From NCBI RefSeq assembly GCF_037975245.1, contig NC_092564.1, positions 9,025,984-9,089,983 on the forward strand: 64,000 bases of DNA, in the 5' to 3' direction. The stretch is from Apostichopus japonicus (taxonomy: Eukaryota; Echinodermata; Holothuroidea; Aspidochirotida; Stichopodidae). The translations under genes were made by a program, and so were the position numbers. Each line of letters opens with the position of its first letter. The first letter of the stretch is position 1. This document shows positions 49,171 through 63,277 of the stretch, in pieces. Under the pieces are notes generated by a model, which was not told the origin of the DNA, searched no databases, and worked only from the letters and a program-made list of their open reading frames with translations.

Positions 49171-51533
49171 GTAGGCTATATAACTCATTCTGTAGTGTAT
49201 GGTATGATCAGATAATACAAGAGCTCATTCATCTATATTCTTGTTTTAGCAATACTTAAAATACAGTAATTAAGAGTACATACTTTTTATTAGAAATTCC
49301 CTTGTGACAATTTAGCAGTTACATTTTGCATTGTGTGTACAATATTACATGCAAAAGTAGCATAAAGGTATGCTGTATTTGCCCCAAATATACCAGAAAT
49401 TCAAATATGGTCACCTTTGGTCAAAATTCTTACACTGTTTTTATTACCACCTTGGAGGAAATTTACTTTAATTTTGGTTTGTTTCATTTTTGCATTCTAC
49501 TGTATATGTTAACAACACCATTGGTTTATTTGATCCATCGTAAGTACAAATTGTGTCCTGGATATAGATTCAAGAAAAAGGGACTGCTGAATATTTTTGC
49601 TAATTGACAGCTTAAACAATAATATTCTTTAGTTAAAGAAGTTAATATATTGCTGTTTTAGTGTAATTTATCAACAAAAAATAAACCGTCAGGCTACTTA
49701 AATAACCCTCTTAACAATTTGAAACCATGCCTGTGGCATTACATTCCATTATAAACATTCATAGTTATCATGCATCTGAAGTGTTTAAATAGTTCATGTG
49801 GTGTCCAGAGAGATATTGCAAACTCCATTTGACTGGTAATTATCTTGTTTCTTGGTAAATCTTGAAAATGTGTTGAAACAAATTGTAATATGGAACAGGA
49901 TGCCATGGGAAATTGTTTCTCTGCTTTTACATTTCAACTTATGAAGAATTGTTGATTGGGTGAATAGGCACTAATAATAATCATTGTAATAATCAAAGAG
50001 CGAAACAAAGTTAATTTTATGATATACCGATGTTTTCTTCAGGCAGAGAAATGATATAATAGCCCACACCTCTAGTGAGTTGGAAGGGTCCAAAAATGTC
50101 TGAAAAAAATTCTATCAGGCTTAAACTCTAGTTTACATTTTCATTTTTATTCAGAGCCATTGTTTGTCAAATAATCACTTTGTACTTGCTTAGTTATGGA
50201 GAATTTCTAACAGCTTGCTTGCATCAATGTGATTGGTATCATAGTATATGTTTCAGAAATAATTTGCAAAATTTGAACTTACAAACATGTTCATCCTAAA
50301 CAAAGCCCAATGAGGGATGTACTGTGAAATCATTTACAGAAAGTCAGTATTAATATTATATATACTGATAAAGGAAAATGCATCAGATATCTGTGTTGTG
50401 ATGAAACTATTCAAATCACAGTAATACAAGTGTCTGAAGGATCCAAAAACTGGCAAAAGACAGGGATTGACAATGGAATTCTTTCAAAGTATTTTGTGTT
50501 CCAAATGGGTAAAAATAAAGTGCTTTGCTGTAAAGATCTATAAACAAACATTTTTCATGATGACTTTACTTTGCATGCAGGTTTTCATGAGTAAAGACTG
50601 TTGTGCTTCCTCTCAGATTATTAAAAGAGTTTTACAGAGTTGCTTTATCTTATGATTAAAATGTAAGTTTTTGAGTACAAAGGACCAAACGGGGGCTATT
50701 TGCTGAACCCTGGCTTGATTTCATATACCCCTTTCTAGGATGAAAGGTTGTATGTGATTCCCCAAACATATCCCTAGCTTTCATGGGAGCTAGTTTCATG
50801 GTAATTTCTAATATAAGGGATCAAAATATCCTAAAAAGAAATTTTTCATATCATTGAAAAGATGAAGTTCCTTTTTGATGCTTGGTTTTCACAATTGAAC
50901 AATGCTCATATCCATCATAACTAGTCTTTTTCATGAAACAGGTGCAAGAACAATTGGTGGCATCACTATAGCTTTGCTAATGACAACTTTAAGTGCATTC
51001 CTTTAGTTAATGAAACATTGCTGTTTTGAGCATCGTTGCCTAGTTGCCTATTTACATGATGATGTAATTATGATTCACCTATAAAACTATTTGCCACAAA
51101 ATTAAAAGTCTTTAGCTAAAACAATCATATTGTAAATGGCTGAGAGGAGTGGTTACTTCTTTCTTCTTGGCTTTTAACAACATTGGTTATTTCCAGCAGC
51201 CATAACATATTAATTTTACTTTTGTATTTCATACCAAAGAACACATGCACTTGAAATTGGTATTTACTATCTCAAATGAATCATGGAAATGAATGATTGC
51301 AGCAGGCATGTACCCATGCTCCATGTTCTTCTGTGTCTCATTATTGATACATTTTGGCGTTGTTTCCACCGATAAAAGTATTAGGCACTTTTATGCGTTT
51401 GATTATTTCTTCTATTTCCTTGTTAAAGTACATTGTTACTGACTTCAGAGGTTGAAAATAAAGTTGTGTTGTTAACTTACCAATATATAGTTTTCTTTAC
51501 TAAAATTGTCTGTTGTCATAACTCAATTAAATT
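49171..51533. other. AT-rich stretch downstream of the PB1/SAMD3-like gene, nothing recognised
   Basis: Only short frames without family resemblance. Expected further exons of the upstream gene were looked for and not seen. Confidence 0.4.
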
Positions 51534-51888
51534 GAGGTAACCCGCTGCCTAGAATATGCCAAGTAGCGTCAACTTAAATATTCAAAGTTAACTCTGGAGA
51601 TAATGGAAAGTGGGAAAAACTTGAATTGGTCTTGTCAGTTTAACGAGGAAAGGCTATGCTGTATCAGCTCTAATGTTTTAGTTACCATAACTTGCCCAGC
51701 TTTTTCTCAAAAACAGATAAAGATTAAATTTGTTGGACTTTGCTGATATCTGTTGCCATAACTGATGAACATGAAGTGTAACAAAGTAAAACCAGTGAGT
51801 TGGTTGTAACCACTACTGTCAAGTCTTACTTATGGAGTTTCTGGGTTAGTAGAGTGAACTTAAAAATGTTAAGGCAGCGGGTTACCTC
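51534..51888. repeat. MITE-like 355-bp segment with 17-bp inverted ends
   Basis: GAGGTAACCCGCTGCCT (51534-51550) and AGGCAGCGGGTTACCTC (51872-51888) are exact inverses. No convincing target duplication is visible. Confidence 0.6.
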
Positions 51889-52494
51889 GACTTTTTCAAG
51901 TTGTCTTGACGTGTTGGGTTTTACAGTGTAGATTCAATGAGATTGTTAATTTCATTCAGGTTGAGCCCCAGGCGATCGACTTAATATATATCACACATTC
52001 GCGATTGATCAGGGGAGTTGACACTAGCCTCTCTGTCTGATTAACAGATGTAGACAAAAAATCGGATAGAGTTTAGATGCATTGTCCAGCATATTATACA
52101 ATGATGATGTGCACAACTTCTTCTTGTCGCTACAATCAAATGCATGCATTGATGATTGGCAAAGAAAACAACACAATAGTTTGGCTGCATGCAGTTGCAC
52201 ACTGTGCACTCGGCAATGGAGGTAGACATAGTTAACGTGTGCACCACACACAGAAATAAGTTTCGCAGAACTAATGTAAGTATCCAAGACATTTTAGGCT
52301 TGACAGCCCAGTGCCAAAGGATTTCAAGTCGCCGAAAATTGGGCGAAAATAATGTGAAATTAATTCAAAGAGTACTCAAAAGTGGCGTATGAATATAATT
52401 ATGCCCAACATCATTGAAATATAAACTCCAATACGTAATTTAAATGAAATAACACAACCACTTCGGAGTAGATCAAATACTACGATGTTCACAA

Positions 52495-52544
<50 letters not shown>

Positions 52545-52572
52545 TTTATATATCTATAGTCCTACAAGAAAA

Positions 52573-52589
52573 GAAAAAAACGGATGCTG

Positions 52590-52687
<98 letters not shown>

Positions 52688-52704
52688 CAGCATCCGTTTT
52701 TTTC
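52573..52704. repeat. Palindrome with (TA)n centre
   Basis: GAAAAAAACGGATGCTGTATA on the left and its exact inverse on the right flank an almost pure TA run. It marks the left border region of duplicon C. Confidence 0.9.
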
Positions 52705-53022
52705 AAAAGACAGCTCGCGAGGTATATCCGTCACGCAAAAGCTTTCATCCGACCCGCGAAAGATGAAAGGTCATACGTGGTGGTGGACATTATCGCTGTA
52801 GAGCCGGCGTTCTTAAGAGAGTCGGGACACAAAAGTTGGGACTTATCGGGGAAGTGGGCCTTTAAGACCCCATGTTTGAGCAACCTACACATTGCGTATT
52901 CTAGCTGCAGTGAGGCATTTGATTATGTATGGCCCCCTCTCTATGGCCCCGTCGACAATTAACTGAGAACCCCCCCCCCACCCCAGCATATATAGCCTTC
53001 GTGTTTCCACATGTCATACATC

Positions 53023-55287
53023 CAGTGGCGGAGAAACAGGGGGGTTGGGGGGTTTTAACCCCCCACTTTTTGAAGAGGGGGGGGGTTGGCCTACACAATC
53101 AACCCCCCTAATTTTTGCCAGTAATGTTCTGTTATAGCCTATGTTATGTGCTCTAAATGGCATAATAAATCAAATCATTAAATTTGAAATTGTTAAGTCA
53201 TTTCAACCTTTTACCTGGTAGGCTACATGAACAATTAACGACCGAAAACTGAGTTAGAATTGACCCACACATTATTTCTAGCCCCTTTCCCCCACCTTGC
53301 GCATTGGAACTTGTAGCTCATAGCGCTAACTTCACTCCACAACAGACATACACAAAATAACGTTTTGTTGCTGTTGAATAGCTTTGGAACTGTATACACT
53401 TGCCAACTTCAACGAGGTGTTTTTAAGTACATGTACGTAGGCAATATGAGTGTCGAAATCTGTCGCTAGGCTAGCGCGCTTTGGCACTATCAATGCGAGG
53501 TTGATTTCGCCGCACGTGCCTTACGTTTTACACAGCACCGTTTGGTAAAAATGTACTCTTATTGTTTTTAGGCATGAATTGATAATTACAATGGTTGTGT
53601 TGTAGGGGACTACCTTAGGAGTTAGGACTATTTTGGCAAAGTTTGGAGTATGTGATGACTGTATATTGTTTGGAAACTTCACTTGAATCATGTGAAAACT
53701 CACCTGAACTCAAATGTAAATTAGGTTTGAGACTTTGTTCCTGTGTGTAAACCTGTGATGTGGTTAGTGTAGAACTATTATGCTGTAACTGACTGAGAGT
53801 ATCAAGGACAGCTAATAAAACAACATACGGTACTCCAGAATATTTTGCACCCACGCGGGAAAACTGCATTGAAATGAATTTTACTGTATCCTATATGTTG
53901 CACTGATAGAGCGCATGCGATTCAGAAAAAGTTGATTGGATACGGCCAATAGGCTATATAATCCATGGTGACCGTTTATTTACAAGTTGAGAATACAACA
54001 TGAAAAAAAGAAAAAAATTGCTTTTCATTATAGTAACACATCAGTGTATTGAACTGTGGCGCAGTTTGATCCAGCATTGTGCAAATGACATGCAGCAGTT
54101 CTCATTTTATTGTATTTTATCCACAGTTGTTAAATATAGGACTGAAATCGCATTTGCGGCAGTCTATATTTGTTTTCTGGGAGAGGACCCCAGACCCATC
54201 GTATATGCAAAAGTCTACTTGGATTATTTGTCCCCTGATTTTCTTTCTGCAGACGCCCATGTATTTCTCAAAACTAAATTTCAAAGCCATGAGATCTAAA
54301 ACTTAAGGAGGTTTAGGAGCATTATTAGGTCTGGGAAGTGTTATTCTGGCGACCTGGGAGGTATATTTGCCCAAAAAAAATCGTACGCTACGCGCGAACC
54401 CATGGTCGCGCTCCGCTTAGATAGTGTCAGAGAACAGACACGCGTCCCCACCATTATTCAAGACTAATCAGCGCTCATGCTCAAAACTGTCGATGTGTGT
54501 AGTGTTCGGTTTCGCAAATATCTGGTATATATTTATTTCCTTCAACGAAATTTTTTAGTAGCCTTCTGAATTTTCGAAAATTCCCCGACCATTATTCATC
54601 ATACTTCATCATACTCGTGCAATTTTGACCCGTCTGATAGGGTTTGAAGGAGGTTTTTCTATATCGGTTGTCCATAGATGATATTTTGTGCAACATTATG
54701 GGTATGTTTTGAAGTGAATTTATTCACGAGAATTGTGAATTTTCAAATTCTGAACAGTGGTGCTGACGGGTATTGTGGGCCGCGATGAAGAATCACCTAC
54801 AAAAGCAATGATCCGCAGGATATGTGATGAAGTCGAACATGATGTGTGACTGGTAACAATCTTCAAAAAGGTTATAGATGAGAAAAAAAAGTGGAAATAC
54901 TTGATTCTCATGCAAAAGTGTACATATGGTTGGTCAGTTTCAAGCCCGAGAAGTGCCATTTCCGGTGATCTGGGGGGTACCAAAACCAGAAATTTGCTTG
55001 AACGCTGCGCGCCAACCAATGGTGGCGCTCCGCTTAGATAGTAATTCCCCCCCCCCGGGTTAGAAAATCCTGCATACGCCCCTGGTTAAATGCAGCTTTT
55101 CAAGGCCTGGGCAGTGCCATTTACTGCAATCTGGGAGGCAATATTTGCCAAAAAATTCTTGTGCACTTCACGCCAACTTATGGTGGCGCTCCACTTAGAT
55201 AGTGAGCCAGCAGTTATGACTTTTTATTTCATCAATGGCCTGCAACCCCCCCCCCCCCCCACTTCTGACAAGAAATCTCCGCCACTG
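53023..55287. mobile_element. 2265-bp hAT-type composite element in duplicon C
   Basis: Ends CAGTGGCGGAGA and TCTCCGCCACTG with the 8-bp duplication CATACATC (53015-53022, 55288-55295). The same place in duplicon A (about 698) reads CATACATTTATAAAG without insert. It contains three copies of the GGTGGCGCTCCGCTTAGATAG-type core (near 54400, 55020, 55180), suggesting nested or tandem relatives. Confidence 0.8.
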
Positions 55288-56289
55288 CATACATCTATAA
55301 AGCTCAAACCAAACAAGTTATAACAGAGAAACAAATGTTTGAATGCAATTTAAAGTGCAATGCTTTAGTATACAATATTCAGTATGATTTTTTACTAGAA
55401 CAACATCGAATTTCTGTAAGTTTGTTATGCCTGTTATAAGCCTACATTAAGACCAAATGTAGCCGAAAATGGCCCAATCTGGGTCCCGACGCAAAATGAA
55501 TGGGTGTATGACACCAACACTATAATTTATATCATTATAGTATAACTGAAAATATCAGATGGTTTTAGAGAGTTTGGTTTGTATTGTTTTATACCTTGTT
55601 GGCTTATACCTTTATTTCAATTTTAACAAGTTTCTTTTCATATTGTTCTCAAATTTTACTCTTGGTCAAGATGATATTGAAAATAATAGGTTTTTCAAAG
55701 AGGAAACGGTAACAAATAAACAAGCCATGAAACAACAACGGTAACAAACAAAGGTAACAAATAAATGAGTATAAATTCTTTAACTATTTTCTAAACAACT
55801 ACAACAACATTATCACCCTAAACATAATTCAGATATGTCGTATGAATTTAATTTAATGATAATATTGATTTACTAAAACCATAACTCACTTAATTAGACT
55901 ATAAAGTTACCCCATTAATTAACATTTAACCCTCCAAACTAAAATAAGCCCAATAGAGTATATAAATATTCATGACATGGCTGGCTATGTAGCTATGTGC
56001 ACAGCTTACTTCGGAGCAGTATAAAGACCATTCACGATATAATATGTTTATCAATGTTATCATTAGTTGGAAGGATACAGACGATTTGTTCATTCCCAAT
56101 TCAGTTCGTCATTGAAAGCGACCGTTCAAGACGTCGTCGTATGAAAAGCTGCCACCGTTAAAACGAAACAAATGTTTTCGTTGACATCATCATCGTAAGT
56201 TATTCCACCATCCACGCAAGTGTTCACATGGTCATTGTATAATATAACACAATCATCATCTGAAGGTTTAACACCCCTTTCAAATCATC

Positions 56290-56650
56290 AGACGACTCTA
56301 CAACATCATCGTATGTTGTTACATCATCATCGTACAATAATACATTATCGTCGTATAATAATACATCATCATCGTATATTTTTACATCGTCATTGTATAA
56401 TAATACATTATCATCGTATAATAATACATCATCATCGTGCAATAATACATTATCATCGTATATTTTTAAATCATCATCGTATAATAATACATCATCATCG
56501 TATAATAATACATTATCATTGTAAAATGATACATTATCATCGTATAATAATACATCAGCATCGTATATTTTTGCATAATCATCGTACAATAATACATCAT
56601 CGTCGTACAATAATACATTATCATCGTATATTTCACATCATCATTGTATA
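56290..56650. repeat. Same minisatellite, duplicon C
   Basis: About 360 bp of the same units, with the same terminal order (CATCGTCGTACAATAATAC, then CGTATATTTCACATC) as the other copies. Confidence 0.9.
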
Positions 56651-57132
56651 ATGTTGAAGTTGATAGGTTACCCAAAAAAACAGACTGTCCTACCTCCTCC
56701 TTCCTCCATCGGTCCTCTCCCTTTGAGTTTCGCCTCCCTTCTTTCCCCTATAATAATCACCACCTCCCACCCTGACCATTCTTCATTTCCATTCGCCTTT
56801 GGTGGAAATCGCCTTTGGTATCGATATCATTTCCGGGACACTTCCAGAACATTAGCCACATTTTCACCAAATCAAGATATACAGTTTGGTTAGTGCTGAT
56901 TCCTTTAGATTTGATCACGTGACTATATATTCATTGATTTTTTTTCATAATGTCACATGAAATTGATCTTTTTATACAACAACCCACTCCCACCCCCAAT
57001 CCCCACAAAAACAAATGGTACTAGAAATTTTTTCCATATAGTTTTCCTTCGTCAGGTTTCTCGTGTCTGCCAAACAAAAAAGTTACGGTTTAGACTGCAC
57101 CTATATTCCTACATATATGATGAACGTAAACT

Positions 57133-57744
57133 TTAGGATTCTAAATAATCCCATAGAAATCGCGTATCATTCAATACGGATGCTAGCTCGAGAACGTATG
57201 GTCGATAGAAATTTCGTAAAATCTCTCGAGTTGAGTTCAAAATTGGTCCAAACTTCTTTTTCCTGTGGTTTTCTCTCTTGATTTCTTGGCTGCATATTTC
57301 GTCAATTTTATTCACCGATAGCTTTCCTATAAGATATTGACCCAAAAAAGAAGAAGAAGATAAAACAATAACAACTATAGCGTTAAAAATAATAAAAGCG
57401 TATCGATTATTTACAACGTCAATGTATAATGAGTTGGAATATAGGTCAAATTTAACAATATGGAGGCCATACTTACTTATTTCTAGAAAATGATAAACTT
57501 CTGCTAAAATTCGATTACACTGCTGGTGCCATTCTTCCAGTTTAATAATATAGAGCTGTTCTCTAGGGTAGACTCTCAACCAGTCGAGAAGAGGTACAAT
57601 ATACAGGCCGACACGCACCCTCTGTTTAAAAAGAGGCAGAACGCATAAATAAAGAAAATCAAACAATTATCGTATTTTTTTTATCAAATATCGTTTGCAC
57701 TGCATATATAAGTTTCTAACAATGTATGCTTTTACGTTCCCAGC

Positions 57745-57810
<66 letters not shown>

Positions 57811-60800
57811 TTCCAATTTATATTATATTATATATATATATATATATAATATAATATAAAATATAAATTGGAAAACAATAACTGGAAAATCGAACCGTAA
57901 CAGAGCTAGATATCCTACATTGAACTTTATAACAGGTCGAATTTTGATTTTCAGCCATGATGGGATATAGTACCTACATTGGAATAAGCCCCTTTTTAAG
58001 CCTTGAGACTGTCAATAATCATTACCCTCGGGAATACGTAGTATTACTGAACATTTTGTGTTCGATAAAATTAAATCTTTCTGGTTTCCGGTTGCCTCAC
58101 GTTCACCCCCCCCCCCCCCTCCCGTATAATGTCACAAGTTTATACAATGCCAATGTTTATACAATGCGATACATATTTAGATATGTATAGCTGATATGAA
58201 ACTGCTTTGCTTAAGAAATGAAAAAACAACTGATTAACATTGACAAACTTTAGGCTTTTAGCAATCCAGATATATATATTTTTCTTGTCTTGTAGGACTA
58301 TAGATATATCACATATCGAGATGAAAGTTCTGCTCAAAACACTTTGCTTAAAGGTGTGTACATATCAATTTATCCATGATGCTAAATGACTAAATTTTCA
58401 CTCTGTAAGGGAGCCCGATCTGCAGAATTTTCTCTAACCCGCTAATTGGCGGAGAAAATCACTCTAAAAAGGAGGGATTTACTGCAATTTTACAGGTCGA
58501 TCTTTACCGAACCGTATTTATGTTCAGTGTAGACACATGAACGAAGAGAACGATGTGAGGTACAGTTGTTAAAGATTTCCAATTCGGCGACCACTCTTTT
58601 ATGAAAATCTTCCGGGGACTTTTTCCTCCCTGATAGTCCCGGTCGTTTGAAAAACAGATAACCTGAATATAATCTGAAACGAAAAAACAAAATCTTGCTT
58701 TGATTTGCGCTAAATGACTGATGATTGTGGAGATATAGCCTATAGTTTCTGAAAAGTGGTGAATTGTACTTTTTAAGAAAAGTCACCTAAGATGGAAACG
58801 GTTGAAGAAATGGTTTACTCAGCTCCACAGCTCTGGAACAGTCTCCCCTTACATCTGAAAACAATCCAGCATGTGTCAACTTTCCAGAAAGAACTCAAAA
58901 CGTTCTTATTCATGAATCCATTTGTTTAATAACTGTTGTGTCCATTTGGGGTACTTTGCTCCTGCAGCGCTTCTGAGCAGTTTTTTTTTAACTGGATAAA
59001 AGCGCTTGATAAATTCTTATATTATTATTATTACTAGTGACAGTATTTTATATGACATAACAAAGACTGATAAAAATACAGGAAAAATGATGCACTTTGT
59101 GGTTCTTCTTTATGTAAACTAATACAACGTCCCATGGCACTATCTCATATTATATATGAATATATTTATATTAAAGCAGTTAGGTACCAAAGTTTCCGCC
59201 TAGTCATTTTAACCTAACATATATCATTGGAACACTTTAGTGAGAAAGGATAAGATAAGCATATTCATATCAGATTTTTGTTAATGTTAATGAGACCCTT
59301 GACTCATTTCAGGAGGTTTGAAAGTTGAGCATTTATAACAGTAATATTATGTAATAGTAATAGTATGTTATAGTATAGTATGTTTTGTTTTGATGTTATG
59401 TTATAGTATAGTAATAGTTTAGTATAGTATATATAGTAATAGTATGTTATAGTATGTTATAGTAAGTATGTTTTGTTATGTTATGTTATAGTAATAGTTA
59501 ATTATAGTATATATATAGTACTAGTATGAGTAATAGTATGTTATACACTCCGAAGTATTGATACGATATAGCTGATTGATCACGAATGCGTGTAGTATAA
59601 CAGTAATAGTATGTAACAGTAATCGTATGTTATAGTATAGTATGTTTTGTTTTGTTTTGTTATGTTATAGTACAGTATAGTAATAGTTTTGTATAAGTAT
59701 ATATATAGGGATAGTATGAGTAGTAGTATGTTATTCACACTGAAATACTGAATACGCAATAGCTAATTGATCTCGCATGCGTGTAGTATAACTGTAATAG
59801 TATACGTTGTACACACTGAAGTACTGAATACGCAATAGCTAATTGATCACGCATGCGCATACAACTACCGTGCTGTTGGATCTCTAAAAGATACAATAAG
59901 TTTTGCTCTTGGTAGAAAGTGATGTATGAGGTCAGCTGTGACGTAAGGTGGTCCACTTTCATAATGCTGCGGATAAAAGGTTTCCCATCCTTCGTTATCC
60001 CAAAATGTTGAAGCCGATCCGTCTCCTGTGTAGATAGTAAATAACAAACTTATATCTAAATATTCACATGTGCAGTTTTGACAACACCTAGTAGCCCTAT
60101 ACTTAGAAAAACACTTAGGAGAATTTGTAGATGGGAAGTTCGTTTGAAATTATAAACGGTGGAATTTATATTCATCCCCGATCTGACATTTCCGAGATAT
60201 TCATAATTTAAGTTGCTTACCTTTCTACCAAATTCTTCTGCGTTTACAGATCCTACCAAAGAAATTGTTTGGTGTGAGGGGAGGCCACTCCCTGTCACCC
60301 TTGCCACCCTTGCCACCGTTCCCTGCCACCATCATGTGTAAAAAAATCATGACACAAATGTGTACCCTCCTTAAATTGTTGATGCCCGCCCCTGCCCATG
60401 CATAATTCCTGGCGTCGAGGGTGCACACCGGTACTACTTTATTGCTTCCCATCGATCCCTGTTCACAATCTCGGAAACCTGCACACATTTCACAAGATTC
60501 TTGTTAGTAGATTTTATCTTGAGTTCAGGTCCCTTGCTGACTCCAGAAACCTTTCACCAAAAACTTTAAAACCATCGATATTCCAGATGATTGAAAACTA
60601 CCCAGGAATTATAGTTGTAAGCCCTTGAGAATGGTCGAGTTGGAAGAGGAAGTGAGCGTTGATCCTGAATGAGGTCAGTGGGGGTGGGGGGGGGGGACAG
60701 TGCTTAAATGTTACCCACTTTTTGTAAGCTATAGGTTGATTTGAGTACATACATAGAATGAAGGCAGGTAAGACAAAAGTGAAAGTGCACATGATTGTGC

Positions 60801-63028
60801 TTTTGCAGGTTAGGACGTATTTACCAACAATAGCTGTCTCGGCCGTCCCTGTAGCGGAGCTTTGAGCTTCGATAATCCCTTCCAAAAAAAACCTGGACGA
60901 GTAGATCTGTAGATCTTGCATATCTGTGTCGAGAGGGAAACAAGAAACAGACCAAGAGCCTACTAATAGCAACTTTAATCACATTATATCTATGAACAAC
61001 CATTTAGCGGTTCGTATAAATTTAGCGAGTTACAAACCGAATACAGAAATCTATTTTGTCCCACACATTTATATAATTTAATGACTCATACTATTTTATA
61101 AGCAGAACCTGTGAGGGCTGTGTTGAATTTCGTTATTCCGCGGTGAGATGTTGGTGGCTGACATATTTGAATAGTCAAGTACGATGGTTCCACCAGATTG
61201 TGACGGGCAGATGCAGCACCAAAACTAGACTTAACAATTAAGGAAGCTGTGAAGCAGTCAAGGTTTACTTTATAGTCCTATTATAATAACCTTAAAGTTG
61301 AATTATTAAGGCTGGATGAGCCTTACACGTCTTGGTCTTTTTACCACAGACACACTTTAGCAGTCAATTTTCCTTTTGAACTCTGGGGGGTTGGTGAGGA
61401 AGAGAGTGAGTGCGAGGCAGAGAGAGGGGGTGCATGGGGTGGAAGGGGGCGTCGTCTGGAATGTTGAAGAGTAAAATTAGAAAAAAAAACGTTTTTTAAG
61501 TTTCGTAACAGCTTATTGTCCGAAAATTCGAATTTGGGTGAACTAACATCAGGTAGGCCTATTTAATACTGTTTTGTGGAGATGGATTTGAAATCCGCTG
61601 TGTATGTTGTCACTTTTCTATATATACTAAGATAATCACCGGGCTGCGTTTCGTTTACTAAAGTAATATGAACATATTCCCTTCCCACAGCCCTCCTTAA
61701 TACCTTGTGACCAGTGGCGTCGCCAAGGGGGGGGGGGGCCAGGGGGCACGTGCCCCCCTGGAAAACCTAGTGCCCCCCCCGAGTGCCCCCCCCATCTGAG
61801 ATTTGGGTTGGTATAAAAAATATATATATATATTTTGTTATATTCAACTCCCATCATCTGAGTTGGTTTTTCATAAGGACAAAGAAGCACAGTAATTCGT
61901 ATTTTCTTCAAATGAGCTGCGAAAAAATGAAAAAGTTTATCCTTGACCGTCGGGTATCGAAGTCGTAACCCGCGCCATCACAACTCGTGAATTGGATGCC
62001 TGTGAAATGCCGAAAATCCGGACCTGCTGTGAGAAGGGAGGGTACTGCAGTATGTTGCCTTGGTCTGAGGTTGACAGGTTAGGAGCTGACGAAATGTGAG
62101 AATGTGAGGGTCCGCAGGCACCATACTTGCCTATATTTGTGGACCCATATATTAAACCTGTTGTGTAGGGGGTGCAGAGGTCATTTGAGGTCAGATGCTT
62201 GTAGGAACAAATGGCGAATGTTCACACCTGCATACTGAGCTATACTTGATGTGTGATCAAACTTTGGATTGCATTGTGAGATCCCTGATAGGAGCCAATA
62301 ACGATGCTGGAACCTGTTACATCTTAATAGATAATGGGAGAAAACGAGCAGGACAAGAAAGGAGTCGGGGTCATGCACACATTAATTCAACAAATGTAGG
62401 TTCTATTGATAGGGTTACAGGCATAATATCGACAGCATGTGGTTCATATCCTCTGCAAAATTCTGCGCGTTGTTTAAATCATTACCTCAAAAATACCAAT
62501 TTCTGGAGATATCTTCAGATCGAATTTAGCATCAAATGTGGCAGCATTTTGCATCTAGCCCATCCTCCGTATGCGAAAATTTTCCAAAGGGGGAGGGGGC
62601 ACCCCCTCCCCTTAGACCCCTCCCCCAGGACGGCGATCCGTATCCACCTAAGTGCCCCCCATCAAATGTTGGTGCCCCCCCTGTGCCCCCCCAGACTGAA
62701 AAGTCTGGTGACGCCACTGCTTGTGACTACTGTATTATATCGATTATAGAAATGAAAAGCAAGAGAGAGTTGAAATAACATGATAAATGTATTTCGTAAT
62801 ATTAAACATACGTGTTGATTTGCTAGTTCGTGTCCACCAATGCATTTCTTTGACTTTGCCGAAAATGTCTGGATGGCCGCTTATCCGGGCAAAAATATCG
62901 GTGGTTCCACATTTGGGATTGCCGAGTAGAAAAAAATATGGTAGACAAATCATTTTTGAATTTGTGCCTGCAGTCTGGTAACAAGGATTTTTATAATCTG
63001 GCAAGAACTCTGGGACATGTTTGAAAAT
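57133..63028 (-). CDS. CHST15-like: CHST15-like sulfotransferase, copy C (exons 2-7; 5' end outside window)
   Basis: Exons: 63028-62812, 60923-60825, 60025-59869, 58673-58508, 57621-57477, 57326-57133. They join in phase into 325 residues plus stop with no internal stop. GNPKCGTT, RDPTAR, LYSGYLFF, SPEDFHKRVV, LLDWLRVYPREQ and FLWDYLES are all present. Exon 5 is 166 nt, 12 nt shorter than in A, so four residues are missing in frame just after LYSGYLFF. Exon 7 has several changes (KRENHRKKKFGP against KNEYHQKTNSGP in A). Exon 1 should lie about 1 kb upstream but an inserted repeat (63278 to the window end) pushes it out of view. Intron 2 carries a 1-kb hAT-type insertion. Intron 6 is 150 nt with no in-frame stop, so its retention would keep the frame open. 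The copy is probably functional if exon 1 is intact. Confidence 0.75.
57805..57879. repeat. Palindrome with TA-rich centre, intron 5 of gene C
   Basis: ATTGTTTTCCAATTTATATT meets its inverse ending AAATTGGAAAACAAT across a TA core. Confidence 0.85.
58800..59037 (+). mobile_element. 3' tail of a LINE, copy in gene C
   Basis: Orthologous to 7297-7520. Here the frame reads from the Pro-Gln-Leu-Trp region into KELKTFLFMNPFV without the one-base change seen in A. Confidence 0.65.
61712..62719. mobile_element. 1008-bp hAT-type element in intron 2 of gene C
   Basis: Ends CAGTGGCGTC and GACGCCACTG; 8-bp duplication CTTGTGAC on both sides. Genes A and B have the intact site CTTGTGACTACT (11528 and 25813 areas). 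The 184-codon plus-strand frame inside (62195-62749) crosses the element end and is not considered a gene. Confidence 0.85.
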
Positions 63029-63277
63029 CTGTGGATAGAACAAAAGAAGAAAGAATATTTATTGTTGTTTTCAAATAGTTTGATAGCTGTAGACTTGACC
63101 AGATCAAGCCACCGTGAATATATATATTAATGGCTACTTGCCCAAGTCGTATTTTATACACAGAACAATGCCTAGACTAGACTAATTTCCTCGTTAGATC
63201 AGAAATAGAGGCTAGACTTGGGAAAGTCCCTCCACATGCAGCATAAATACATGTTTCCAACTGTTATATCCTATCAA

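Larger units (their letters stand above)
52735..63277. repeat. Segmental duplicon C
   Basis: It begins with sequence matching A 400-700, is interrupted by a 2.27-kb hAT-type insertion (53023-55287), then follows A/B in order through the 3' minisatellite and exons 7 to 2. At 63278 homology breaks into an inserted repeat that continues to the window end. Confidence 0.8.

Noticed and set aside
62195-62749. 184-codon plus-strand frame
   Set aside because: Runs across the right end of a hAT-type insertion; Pro-rich part comes from poly-C; no domain.
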